From Actinopolymorpha pittospori (GTDB lineage: Bacteria; Actinomycetota; Actinomycetes; Propionibacteriales; Actinopolymorphaceae): 64,000 bases of DNA. A program made the position numbers and the translations under genes. The notes under the pieces are model-generated. The model was not told the origin of the DNA, made no database searches, and worked only from the letters and a program-made list of their open reading frames with translations. This document shows, one piece after another, positions 34,489-43,018 of this stretch (positions are counted from its first letter, which is position 1; the number at the start of each line of letters is the position of its first letter). The stretch spans positions 8,246,001 to 8,310,000 of the forward strand of contig NZ_JADBEM010000001.1 in NCBI RefSeq assembly GCF_014873875.1, written 5' to 3'.

Positions 34489-35667
34489 CTAGGGGACGTC
34501 GGGAAGCGCCCGCTTCTCGGCGAGGGCGTACAGCTCCTCGAAGGCGGCCAGGACCACCGGCCAGGTGCACCGCACCGGCTCGCTGGCGCTGTTGTGTGCC
34601 GCGATCGACGCCCGGAGCGCATGGTCGCGGGCGAGGCGTACGACCGCGGCGGCGAGCTCGGACGGCGTACGCGCGAGCAGGCCCTCCTTCTCCGGGACCA
34701 CGAAGTCGGCGACGCCGCCCCGGTCGTAGGCCACGACGGGAACGCCGGCCACCCGGGCCTCCAGCGCCGCGATCCCGAAGGACTCCCTGGTCGCCGGCGC
34801 CACGAACACATCCGCCTCGGCGAGCACCGCGCGGACGCCCGCCCGGTCGAGCCGGCCCGCCAACCGGACCCAGCCGGTCATGCCGTTCCAGCGGAGGTAG
34901 CGCTCCATGAACGGCAGGGCCGGGCCGTCGCCGACGACCGTCGCGCGCAGCCGGACCTCCGCACCGAGCGCCGCCCGGGCCGCGCGCAGGAGCCGGAGCA
35001 ACGTCAACGGCTGCTTGCGTGGCGCGAGCCGTCCCACCGCGACGACGTGGACCTCGCGCGCTCGCCCGGCCTGGTCACCTCCCGGCTGGTCACTTCCTGG
35101 CTGGTCACTTCCGGGTGGTTCGGCCGCGCGCCAGAGCGCGGTGCTCACGCCGTTCGGGACCACCTGGACCGGAATCCGGCCGCGGACGACCCGCCGGATC
35201 GGATCCGCCGCCGCCTCGCTCACGGTCGTGCACACCACCCGCCAGTCACGCCAGCCGGCGCCGAGGTCCAGCATCCGATACATCGCGGCGGTGCCCGGGT
35301 CCCACATGCTGTGCACCGTCACGAGGGTCGGCAACCGATGGCGCTCCGCGACGCGCAGGGCCGCCCAGGCGAACGGCGAGAGCGCCCCGACGTGGACGTG
35401 CACGACGTCCGGCCGCAGCTCGGAGTAGAGCCGGGCCACGTGCCGCCCCGCCCGCGGATGGACGGGAAGCTCCCACGGAAGCGGCGCGACGACGCGATGC
35501 ACGGGCACCTCGGTGGCCACCGCGCACCGACCGTCTCGGTCGGGTGTCGCGGTGACGACCTCGACGTGGTGACCGGACCGGCGCTGCATGCGGGTCAGCT
35601 CCGCGAGCTGGATCTCGATGCCGCCGAGTCTGGGAAGGAAGCAGTCGCTCACGTGTACGACTTTCAT
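34489..35667 (-). CDS. GT4-family glycosyltransferase
   Basis: A 392-residue GT-B retaining glycosyltransferase. The N-terminus MKVVHVSDCFLPRLGGIEIQLAEL carries the acceptor-side glycine loop. The C-terminal half carries VAVGRLAPRKQPLTLLRLL and the nucleotide-sugar site ATRESFGIAALEARVAGVPVVAYDRGGVADFV. Between the halves lies a short repeat, GSDQPGSDQPGGDQ, encoded by three 15-bp units. The gene is divergent from a PIG-L deacetylase, reminiscent of MshA/MshB-type pairs in which GlcNAc is transferred and then deacetylated. The start ATG 35667 has only a weak GGGGGA. Confidence 0.9.
   Translation of the reverse strand: MKVVHVSDCFLPRLGGIEIQLAELTRMQRRSGHHVEVVTATPDRDGRCAVATEVPVHRVVAPLPWELPVHPRAGRHVARLYSELRPDVVHVHVGALSPFAWAALRVAERHRLPTLVTVHSMWDPGTAAMYRMLDLGAGWRDWRVVCTTVSEAAADPIRRVVRGRIPVQVVPNGVSTALWRAAEPPGSDQPGSDQPGGDQAGRAREVHVVAVGRLAPRKQPLTLLRLLRAARAALGAEVRLRATVVGDGPALPFMERYLRWNGMTGWVRLAGRLDRAGVRAVLAEADVFVAPATRESFGIAALEARVAGVPVVAYDRGGVADFVVPEKEGLLARTPSELAAAVVRLARDHALRASIAAHNSASEPVRCTWPVVLAAFEELYALAEKRALPDVP
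35071..35115. repeat. 15-bp minisatellite inside the GT4 gene
   Basis: Three units, CTGGTCACCTCCCGG, CTGGTCACTTCCTGG and CTGGTCACTTCCGGG, at 35071, 35086 and 35101. They encode the GSDQP-type interdomain repeat. Confidence 0.85.
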
Positions 35668-35989
35668 CACACGTCCCCCGTGTCGAGGCCGACCGCGGGA
35701 ACCCACGCTCCCGGCTGGAGACACCAGGAGCGACCGCGCTGCCCGTGCGGTACGGAATGTACGCTCCCGCACCCGGCTCGGCGGGCCTTTCCGCGGCACC
35801 GGCGTGCGACCCGTTCGGTCCGTTGGGCGGGTTCGGTGTGTCGAGTCCGTTCGAACCCGCCGACCCGTTCGTCCTCGTACCCCATGAGTCCATCCGACCA
35901 ACCGGGATCCCTGGATCTCCATCGGAGGAGTCCCTGGAGTGTCCCTGAGGAGATGCCGATCTCGCGGCGCGGCATGCGAGGGTTGACGC
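35668..35989. other. Divergent promoter region between GT4 and PIG-L genes
   Basis: About 320 bp without a convincing gene. It contains a hairpin, GGCGGGTTCG (35826-35835) paired with CGAACCCGCC (35852-35861). A short forward frame at 35745-35948 is proline- and glycine-rich with lower G/C third-position use than real genes here. Confidence 0.5.
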
Positions 35990-36826
35990 GTGGTTCGTAC
36001 GTGTGTGTTCTTTCACGCCCATCCCGACGACGAGGCGTTGTTCACCTCCGGCACGATGGCGCGACTGGCCGCGCAGGGTCACCGCGTCGTCCTGGTCGTC
36101 GCCACCGCGGGTGACCAGGGGCTCGCGGCGCCGGAGTCGACCGGAGGCGGCCGGCTGGGCGAGGTCCGACTCGCCGAACTGCGGTCGTCTGCGCGCGCCC
36201 TCGGCTGCGCACGGGTGGAGTACCTCGGGTACGCCGACTCCGGACTCGACGGCACCGCCGAGTCCCACGGTCCGCCGCCCTTCTCGGCGACGCCCGTGGA
36301 GGAGGCCGCGAGCCGCCTCGCCGCCGTGCTCACCGAGGAGAACGCCGACCTGCTCACGACCTACGACCCCGCCGGCGGCTACGGCCATCCCGACCACGTG
36401 CGGGTGCACCATGTCGGCGCCCGGGCGGCCCGACTCGCCGGAACACCCACGGTGCTCGAGGCGACCGTCGACCGCGAACTCCTGCTGCGGGCACTCCGAC
36501 TGGTGGGCCGGGTCCACCGCTTCCCACCGGAGTTCGACGTCGACGCCTTCGAACGCGCCTTCTCCCCTCGAGCGGAGATCACCCACCGGGTCGACGTACG
36601 CCGCTACGCCGCCGCCAAGCGCGCGAGCCTCGCCGCCCACGCCACCCAGGCGACCGGCGGCGACTCCGTCCGGACGGTGGCGGCGCTGCGGCGCCTGCCC
36701 GGGCCCCTGTTTCGATGGGTGCTCGGCACCGAGTGGTTCGTCCAACGCGACCTCCCGCCAGGCACCCTGCTCACCGACCCGCTGGCCGGCCTGCCCAGGC
36801 GCGCCGAGGCGGGAGACGCGCGGTGA
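35990..36826 (+). CDS. PIG-L family LmbE-like N-deacetylase
   Basis: A 278-residue zinc deacetylase. The zinc motif AHPDDE lies at 10-15 and GGYGHPDHVRVHHVG near 129-143 supplies the third ligand. Relatives include MshB and bacterial GlcNAc-conjugate deacetylases. The start is GTG 35990. Its stop overlaps the next gene's GTG as GTGA, so the two are translationally coupled. With the divergent GT4 gene it suggests synthesis of an amino-sugar conjugate; the product is not known. Confidence 0.92.
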   Translation: MVRTCVFFHAHPDDEALFTSGTMARLAAQGHRVVLVVATAGDQGLAAPESTGGGRLGEVRLAELRSSARALGCARVEYLGYADSGLDGTAESHGPPPFSATPVEEAASRLAAVLTEENADLLTTYDPAGGYGHPDHVRVHHVGARAARLAGTPTVLEATVDRELLLRALRLVGRVHRFPPEFDVDAFERAFSPRAEITHRVDVRRYAAAKRASLAAHATQATGGDSVRTVAALRRLPGPLFRWVLGTEWFVQRDLPPGTLLTDPLAGLPRRAEAGDAR

Positions 36827-37875
36827 CGGGCGCGCCCACGATCGCCCGACGACGCTGGGTCCGCACCGTCGCGTCCGTCGTGTCCGCCCTGGTCGCCGTC
36901 GGTCTCGTGATCGCCCTCCCCTACTTCGTGGGCATCCACTGGGGCGTCATCTGGGCGCAGTTCGCCGTGCTCGACTGGAAGGTCGTGGCGGGTCTGTTCG
37001 CGCTGTGGTTCGCGGGGCTGTGGTGCTACACCTACGTCCAGACCGCCTCCCTTCCCGGGCTCGGTCACCGGCAGGCGCTGGCCCTGAACGCCGTCGGCAG
37101 CGCGGTCAGCAACCTGATGCCGTTCGGCGGCGCGGCCGGCGTGGCGGTCAACTTCGCGATGGCGCGGTCCTGGGGCTTCCGGAACCAGGCGATCGCCGTC
37201 GCGACCCTCGCGAGTGGCATCTGGAACATCCTCGCGAGGTTCCTGCTACCGGCGCTCGGGCTGCTCGCCCTGCTGGTCACCGGGCGGGTCCCGGACACCT
37301 GGCTCGCCGTACCCGCCGGCACCGCGGCGCTCGTCCTGCTGGGCGCGGTCGCCGCTCTCGTCACGGCTCTGCGCTGGGACCGCGCGGCGGACGTCCTTGG
37401 TCGAGCGGCCGACCGGTTGCTGGATCTGCTGCCCCGGCGGATCCGGCCGAAGGCCCTCCGGCCGAGCCGGGCGATGGCCCGGATGCGCCTCACCACGGTC
37501 GACCTGCTGCGCGGGTCCTGGCCGACGATGACGCTCGGCATGGTCTCCTACCTCACACTGCAGGCGCTGCTCTTCTGCTCCTGCCTGCTCGCGACCGGCG
37601 CCTACCTCGGCGCCGGCGAGGCGATCGCGGCGTACGCCCTCGGCAGGCTGCTCACGACCGTGGTGGTGACTCCCGGCGGGTTCGGGATCGCCGAGGCGGG
37701 CACGGCCGCGGTGATGATCCACCTCGGCGGATCCGCCGGACCGGTGACCGCGGCGGTCCTGCTGTTCTCGATGTTCACCTTCGTCCTGGAAGTGCCGCTC
37801 GGCGCGCTCGCCTGGAGCCTGTACTCGGTCGGCGTGTCCCGCTCCGGCCCGGAGGCGACCGCGGAGGAGACGTAG
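36823..37875 (+). CDS. UPF0104/lysylphosphatidylglycerol-synthase-TM-like membrane protein
   Basis: A 350-residue protein with about eight membrane helices, starting at the GTG that overlaps the PIG-L stop and preceded by GGGAG. Landmarks are LNAVGSAVSNLMPFGGAAGVAVNFAM, LGRLLTTVVVTPGGFGIAEAGTAAV and FSMFTFVLEVPLGAL, which match the YbhN/AglD2-like family. Members lack the lysyl-transfer domain and may move or anchor lipid-linked substrates. The coupling to PIG-L points to a glycolipid role. Confidence 0.88.
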   Translation: MTGAPTIARRRWVRTVASVVSALVAVGLVIALPYFVGIHWGVIWAQFAVLDWKVVAGLFALWFAGLWCYTYVQTASLPGLGHRQALALNAVGSAVSNLMPFGGAAGVAVNFAMARSWGFRNQAIAVATLASGIWNILARFLLPALGLLALLVTGRVPDTWLAVPAGTAALVLLGAVAALVTALRWDRAADVLGRAADRLLDLLPRRIRPKALRPSRAMARMRLTTVDLLRGSWPTMTLGMVSYLTLQALLFCSCLLATGAYLGAGEAIAAYALGRLLTTVVVTPGGFGIAEAGTAAVMIHLGGSAGPVTAAVLLFSMFTFVLEVPLGALAWSLYSVGVSRSGPEATAEET

Positions 37876-37906
37876 CGACCGGCGACCGGGACTGGAACCC
37901 CGAACA

Positions 37907-37921
37907 GGGAAAGCGCTTCCC
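37907..37921. promoter_or_regulatory. LacI-type operator before the oxidoreductase operon
   Basis: GGGAAAGCGCTTCCC has the central AAGCGCTT typical of LacI/GalR-family operators and is nearly palindromic. It lies 37 bp upstream of the oxidoreductase start, where a repressor would block transcription. Confidence 0.72.
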
Positions 37922-37958
37922 GACAGGGATGATGGTTCGAGCCGATCGAGGAGGAACC

Positions 37959-39173
37959 ATGACCCCGTTACCCCGAGTTGGCCTGGTGGGCGTCAACGGC
38001 TACGGCCGCACCCACCTGCGCAACGCCGCCCGCCTCCACGACGAGGGGCGCCTCCGACTCCTCGCCTACGCCGACGTCGCGCCCACCGCGGCCGCGGCGG
38101 TCGCGGAACACTGCGCCGAGCCGCCGCGTGCCTATCCCGGGCTCGGGGCGATGCTCGACGCGGAGGCCCTCGACGTGGCGGTTCTCGGCACCCCGATCCC
38201 CCTGCACGCGGAGATGATCGAGCAGGCGTTCGGCCACGGCGTGTCGGTCCTGGTGGAGAAGCCACCGGTGGTGACCGTCCAGGACGTCGACCGGCTCCTT
38301 GGCCGGCAGGAGAACGGTGGCCCCGCCTGCCAGGTCGGTTTCCAGTCCGCCCGGGCACCCGTCATGCGCACCCTCGCCCGGCTCGCCCGCAGCGGAGCGC
38401 TCGGCACGGTGGAGCACGTCGGACTGGTCGGGAAGTGGCTGCGGGCCGACTCCTACTACGCGCGTACCGGCTGGGCCGGGCGTCTCACCCACGAGGGTCG
38501 CTACGTTCTCGACGGCACCCTCACCAACCCGCTCGCCCACGGCCTGATGAACACCCTGATCCTCGCGGGGGACGACGACGACCACCCCGCGACACCCGCC
38601 ACTGTGCAGGCGGAGCTCTACCGCTGCCGCGACACCATCGAGGGCGACGACACCGCGAGCGTGCGGATCACCACCACCAACGGCCGCACCATCCTGCTCG
38701 CCGTCACGTTGTGCGCACGGACGCAGGTGGAGCCGTACGTCTTCGTCAAGGGCACGTTGGCGACCGCGAAGGCCTTCTACACGGCTGGCGCACTCGAGTT
38801 CGAGCCGTCCACACACGGCGACGCCGTCGCCGCCGGGACCGAGAAAGCACCCGATCTGCTCGCGAATCTTGTGAATGTCGTCGGGGGTACGCGCGAACAG
38901 CTCCTGTGCCCGCTTAGAATGTGCCGCGGATTTGTCCTCGCTCTGAACGGCATGTACGAGTCCGCAGGCAGACCCAGACCCGTCTCGCCACATTTCACCT
39001 CTGTCCATGTCGAGAATGGCGAGCGTTGGGTCCACTTGGTGGGCGTCGACGACCTCGTTGAGCGCTGCGCCCATCAGGGGCAGCTCTTCTCCGAGGCCGG
39101 CGCCGGCTGGGCGTCGCCCACGCGGGCTTTCTCCCTCGCGAACTACCGAAATTTTGATCTTTCCTCATGCTGA
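37959..39173 (+). CDS. Gfo/Idh/MocA-family oxidoreductase
   Basis: A 404-residue NAD(P)-dependent sugar or inositol dehydrogenase-like protein. Rossmann motif GLVGVNGYGRTH lies at residues 8-19, and the family lysine motif is VLVEKPPVVT. The C-terminal domain has GRLTHEGRYVLDGTLTNPLAHGLMNTL. GGAGG lies before ATG 37959. Its stop overlaps the next start (TGATG), so it is coupled to the glycosidase-like gene. The last 15 codons are unusually AT-rich for this genome. Confidence 0.92.
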   Translation: MTPLPRVGLVGVNGYGRTHLRNAARLHDEGRLRLLAYADVAPTAAAAVAEHCAEPPRAYPGLGAMLDAEALDVAVLGTPIPLHAEMIEQAFGHGVSVLVEKPPVVTVQDVDRLLGRQENGGPACQVGFQSARAPVMRTLARLARSGALGTVEHVGLVGKWLRADSYYARTGWAGRLTHEGRYVLDGTLTNPLAHGLMNTLILAGDDDDHPATPATVQAELYRCRDTIEGDDTASVRITTTNGRTILLAVTLCARTQVEPYVFVKGTLATAKAFYTAGALEFEPSTHGDAVAAGTEKAPDLLANLVNVVGGTREQLLCPLRMCRGFVLALNGMYESAGRPRPVSPHFTSVHVENGERWVHLVGVDDLVERCAHQGQLFSEAGAGWASPTRAFSLANYRNFDLSSC

Positions 39174-41236
39174 TGGACCGTTACCGAATCGTCGCTCGTC
39201 ACACCGTCCGGCAGACCTCGGCTGATCCACTGGAGCCGCTGTCGGTCGGCAACGGCGAGTTCGCGTTCACCGCCGATGTGACCGGGCTGCAGACCTTCCC
39301 CACCTTCCACGCCGAGGGGATGCGGCTCGGCACCCAGGCGCAGTGGGCGTGGCACGCCGCGCCCAACCCGGAGGGCTTCGTCCTCGAGGACTCCTTCGAG
39401 GACTACGAGACCGCCGGTGGACGCACGGTTCCCTACGCCACGACCGGTCCCGACTTCGGCGACCCCAGCGCCGACCATCGCGGCAAGCGTGCCCGCCAGT
39501 GGCTGCGGGAGAACCCGCACCGGGTCGACCTCGGCCGGATCGGCTTCGTCCGTCCCGACGGAAGCCCGCTGCAGCTTCGTGACCTCGGCGCGGTGAGCCA
39601 GCGGCTCGACCTGTGGCGCGGCCGGATCGAGAGCCGGTTCGAGCTCGACGGCACGCTGGTCGAGGTGACCACGACCTGCGACCCCGAGCTCGACCTGCTT
39701 GCCGTCCGCATCGAGTCGCCCCTGCTGGCCAAGGGCGAGCTCGCCATCGGGACGAGGTTCCCCTACGCCGTCGGCAACTGGAGCGATCCGAGCGACTGGG
39801 CCGCTCCCACCCGCCACCGCAGTGACATCACCGTGCGCGGAAACCGGGCCGACATCGAGCGGGTGCTCGACGACGACGTGCACCACGTCGTCCTCGCCTG
39901 GTCCAACGGGGCCAAGCTGAAGCAGGTCGGTCCGCACGAGTTCGTCCTGCACTCCGACGGCATCGGCGTCGTCGAGTTGACCGCGACCTTCTCCCCCACC
40001 CCCGTGGCCGCCACGCCGCCGACGGTCGCCGAGACGCTCGCCACGGCCGAGATCCACTGGGCGGAGTTCTGGTCCACGGGCGGCATGGTCGACCTTTCCG
40101 GGTGCACCGACCCGCGCGCGGAGGAGCTCGAACGCCGGATCGTCCTCTCGCAGTACCTCACGGCCATCCACTGCGCGGGCTCGACACCGCCGCAGGAGAC
40201 GGGCCTCGTCACCAACAGCTGGCGCGGGAAGTTCCACCTGGAGATGCACTGGTGGCACGCCGCCCACTTCGCGCTGTGGAACCACACGCCGCTCCTCGAA
40301 CGCAGTCTCGCGTGGTACGAACGCACCCTGCCCGTCGCGCAGGAGAACGCCCGGGTACAGGGCTACTCCGGCGCCCGCTGGCCCAAGCAGGTCGGGCCGC
40401 AGGGCCGCGAGAGTCCGAGCGACGTGGGCGCCATCCTCATCTGGCAGCAGCCACACCCCATCTACTTCGCCGAGCTCGTCTGGCGGCGCCAGCCCTCCCG
40501 GCGGACCCTGGAACGCTTCGCGCGGGTGGTCTTCGAGTCCGCCGCGTTCATGGCCGCCTACGCCACCTGGGACCCCCGGCACGAACGCTTCGACCTCGGG
40601 CCACCGCTGGTGTCCGCGCAGGAGAAGGCGTACCCGTCCCGAGCCGAGGCCCGCAATCCGTCCTTCGAGCTCGCCTACTGGGCGTGGGGTCTCGAGACCG
40701 CACAGGCCTGGCGCGAACGGCTCGGCCTGGCCAGGATCCCCGCCTGGGACGCCGTGGCGAAACAGCTCGCCCCGCTGCCGATGCGCAACGGTCTGTACGT
40801 CGAGCTCGAGCACCCGGTCACCGAACGCGAAGGGCACCCGACCATGGTCGGCGCGCTGGGCTTCGTGCCCGACGTCGGTCAGGTCCAGCCCGAGCGCATG
40901 CGCGCGACGCTGCGGGACGTGCTGTCGCGGTGGGAGTGGTCCGACACCTGGGGCTGGGACTATCCCCTGCTCGCGATGACCGCCTGCCGGGTCGGCGAAC
41001 CCCGCCTCGCCGTCGACGCGCTGCTCATGGACGCGCCGAAGAACCACTATCTCGGCAACGGCCACAACTTCCAGCGTCCCGGCACGCTGCCGCTGTATCT
41101 GCCGGGTAACGGCGGCCTGCTCTACGCGGTCGCCATGATGGCGGCGGGTTGGGACGGCGCGCCCGATGGTCCGACCCCGGGCTTCCCGAGCACCGGTTGG
41201 CAGGTGCGGGCGGAGAACATCTCCCCCGCGCCCTGA
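39173..41236 (+). CDS. Six-hairpin glycosidase-like protein (GH65-like)
   Basis: A 687-residue protein from ATG 39173 (MDRYRIVARHTVRQTSADPLEPLSVGNGEFAFTADVTG); ATG 39167, two codons upstream, is possible. It has an N-terminal beta-sandwich and an alpha/alpha-barrel with NSWRGKFHLEMHWWHAAHFALWNH, resembling GH65-like or related six-hairpin glycosidases. No signal peptide is seen. It is coupled to the Gfo/Idh gene under a LacI operator, so the pair probably handles an imported oligosaccharide or oxidised sugar. The stop lies only 9 bp from the convergent miaB stop. Substrate unknown. Confidence 0.8.
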   Translation: MDRYRIVARHTVRQTSADPLEPLSVGNGEFAFTADVTGLQTFPTFHAEGMRLGTQAQWAWHAAPNPEGFVLEDSFEDYETAGGRTVPYATTGPDFGDPSADHRGKRARQWLRENPHRVDLGRIGFVRPDGSPLQLRDLGAVSQRLDLWRGRIESRFELDGTLVEVTTTCDPELDLLAVRIESPLLAKGELAIGTRFPYAVGNWSDPSDWAAPTRHRSDITVRGNRADIERVLDDDVHHVVLAWSNGAKLKQVGPHEFVLHSDGIGVVELTATFSPTPVAATPPTVAETLATAEIHWAEFWSTGGMVDLSGCTDPRAEELERRIVLSQYLTAIHCAGSTPPQETGLVTNSWRGKFHLEMHWWHAAHFALWNHTPLLERSLAWYERTLPVAQENARVQGYSGARWPKQVGPQGRESPSDVGAILIWQQPHPIYFAELVWRRQPSRRTLERFARVVFESAAFMAAYATWDPRHERFDLGPPLVSAQEKAYPSRAEARNPSFELAYWAWGLETAQAWRERLGLARIPAWDAVAKQLAPLPMRNGLYVELEHPVTEREGHPTMVGALGFVPDVGQVQPERMRATLRDVLSRWEWSDTWGWDYPLLAMTACRVGEPRLAVDALLMDAPKNHYLGNGHNFQRPGTLPLYLPGNGGLLYAVAMMAAGWDGAPDGPTPGFPSTGWQVRAENISPAP

Positions 41237-41245
41237 CCCGGCGGC

Positions 41246-42733
41246 TCAGCGGCGAAGGGTGGGCATGCCGAGCAGGACGCCCTTCGGCGGCTCGGGCGCG
41301 CCGGCCTGGCGGGAGGCCCACAGGTCACCGGCGCGGGTCCGGCGGACGTCGAGGAGCGGGCCGTCGGCGACCAGGTGGTGGGGCGCCGCGTAGGTGACCT
41401 CGACACGTACGAGGTCGCCCGGGCGGACCTCACGCAGTCCGACCCGGCCGCCTTCCGCGCCGGAGAAGTGCACCAGCCGATTGTCCCTGGCCCGGCCGCT
41501 CATGCGTTCGGTCGCGGCGTCCTTGCGTCCCTCACCCTCGGCCACCAGGAGTTCGACCTCGCGGCCGACGAGCGCGCGGTTCTCGGCCCACGCGGTCTCC
41601 TCCACCACCGCGACCAGGCGCTCGTAGCGGTCCTGGACCACGTCCTTGGGCACCTGGTCGTCCATGTCGGCGGCCGGCGTGCCGGGGCGCTTGGAGTACT
41701 GGAACGTGAACGCGCTCGCGAACCTCGACTCGCGCACGACGTGCAGCGTTTCCTCGAAGTCCTCCTCGGTCTCACCGGGGAAGCCGACGATGATGTCGGT
41801 GGTGATCGCCGCGTCGGGCATGGCCTCGCGAACCTTCGCCACGATGTCGAGGTAACGAGCCTGCCGGTAGGAACGTCGCATCGCCCGCAGCACGCGGTCG
41901 GAGCCCGACTGGAGAGGCATGTGCAACTGGTGCATGACGTTGGGCGTCTCGGCCATCGCGGCGATCACGTCGTCGGTGAAGTCGCGTGGGTGTGGCGAGG
42001 TGAAACGCACCCGCTCCAGGCCCTCGACGGAGCCGCACGACCGCAGCAGCTTGCCGAAGGCGTACCGGTCGCCGAACTCCACGCCGTAGGCGTTGACGTT
42101 CTGGCCGAGCAGGGTCACCTCGAGGACGCCCTCACCCACCAGCGCCTCGACCTCCGCGAGGATGTCGCCCGGACGCCGGTCCTTCTCCCGTCCGCGCAGC
42201 GCCGGGACGATGCAGAACGTGCAGGTGTTGTTGCATCCGACGCTCACCGCGACCCAGGCGGCGTAGGGGGACTCCCGGCGCGACGGCAGGGTCGAGGGGA
42301 AGGTCTCGAGGTAGTCCTTGATCTCCACCTGGGCCTCACCGAGGACCCGGGACCGCTCGAGCAGCGCCGGCAGCGAGCCGATGTTGTGGGTGCCGAACAC
42401 GACGTCGACCCAGGGAGCCCGACGGACGATCTCACCCTTGTCTTTCTGGGCGAGGCAGCCGCCGACCGCTATCTGCATGCCGGCGTGCTTGGCCTTGGTC
42501 GGCGCGAGATGGCCGAGGTTGCCGTAGAGCTTGTTGTCGGCGTTCTCCCGCACCGCGCAGGTGTTGAGGACGACGACGTCGGCGGTGGCGTCGGCGGATG
42601 CGCGAACGTAGCCCGCGTCCTCCAGCAGCCCGGAGAGCCGCTCGGAGTCGTGGACGTTCATCTGGCACCCGAAGGTCCGCAGCTCGTACGTGCGAGGGCG
42701 GACCGGCGTCGGGGATTCGGTACCGTGCGTCAT
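41246..42733 (-). CDS. miaB: tRNA-2-methylthio-N6-dimethylallyladenosine synthase
   Basis: A 495-residue radical-SAM methylthiotransferase acting after MiaA at tRNA A37. The N-terminal UPF0004 cysteines are in FGCQMN, NTCAVRE and GGCLAQ. The radical-SAM cluster motif is CNNTCTFC, followed by a C-terminal TRAM domain. Start ATG 42733 has little Shine-Dalgarno. In Streptomyces miaB lies near miaA; here about 14 kb of sugar and lactate genes separate them. Confidence 0.96.
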   Translation of the reverse strand: MTHGTESPTPVRPRTYELRTFGCQMNVHDSERLSGLLEDAGYVRASADATADVVVLNTCAVRENADNKLYGNLGHLAPTKAKHAGMQIAVGGCLAQKDKGEIVRRAPWVDVVFGTHNIGSLPALLERSRVLGEAQVEIKDYLETFPSTLPSRRESPYAAWVAVSVGCNNTCTFCIVPALRGREKDRRPGDILAEVEALVGEGVLEVTLLGQNVNAYGVEFGDRYAFGKLLRSCGSVEGLERVRFTSPHPRDFTDDVIAAMAETPNVMHQLHMPLQSGSDRVLRAMRRSYRQARYLDIVAKVREAMPDAAITTDIIVGFPGETEEDFEETLHVVRESRFASAFTFQYSKRPGTPAADMDDQVPKDVVQDRYERLVAVVEETAWAENRALVGREVELLVAEGEGRKDAATERMSGRARDNRLVHFSGAEGGRVGLREVRPGDLVRVEVTYAAPHHLVADGPLLDVRRTRAGDLWASRQAGAPEPPKGVLLGMPTLRR

Positions 42734-43018
42734 GACGGGGCAAGCCTACGGTGCCGCTCGTCCAGCGTCATGAGGCAGGCGGCTCCTGTATCGCCGCTCG
42801 GGACGACGTGGGCGTCCGGGCAGATGGAGTGGGCGGACGGAGTGGACGGAGCCGGCCGCGGGGTCGGCGGCGGGAGGCGTCCGGAGCATCACTTTCCGAC
42901 CTCGACAACACACGAAGCGTCACCGGATCATCTGCGGCATGATCGGCATGTTCCAGTCGGGCTACAGACCACCGGGCGGTCTCGCGCACGGGCCAGAAGA
43001 AAGGTACCTTCCCCTGTC

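Noticed and set aside
35745..35948. A 67-codon plus-strand frame in the GT4/PIG-L gap with less skewed amino-acid content
   Set aside because: G/C third-position use is only about 70 percent, well below real genes here; no ribosome-binding site and no recognisable family.
28039..41236. Integrated mobile element carrying the sugar island
   Set aside because: No integrase, transposase, tRNA or flanking direct repeat is visible; insertion remains only a synteny-based idea.
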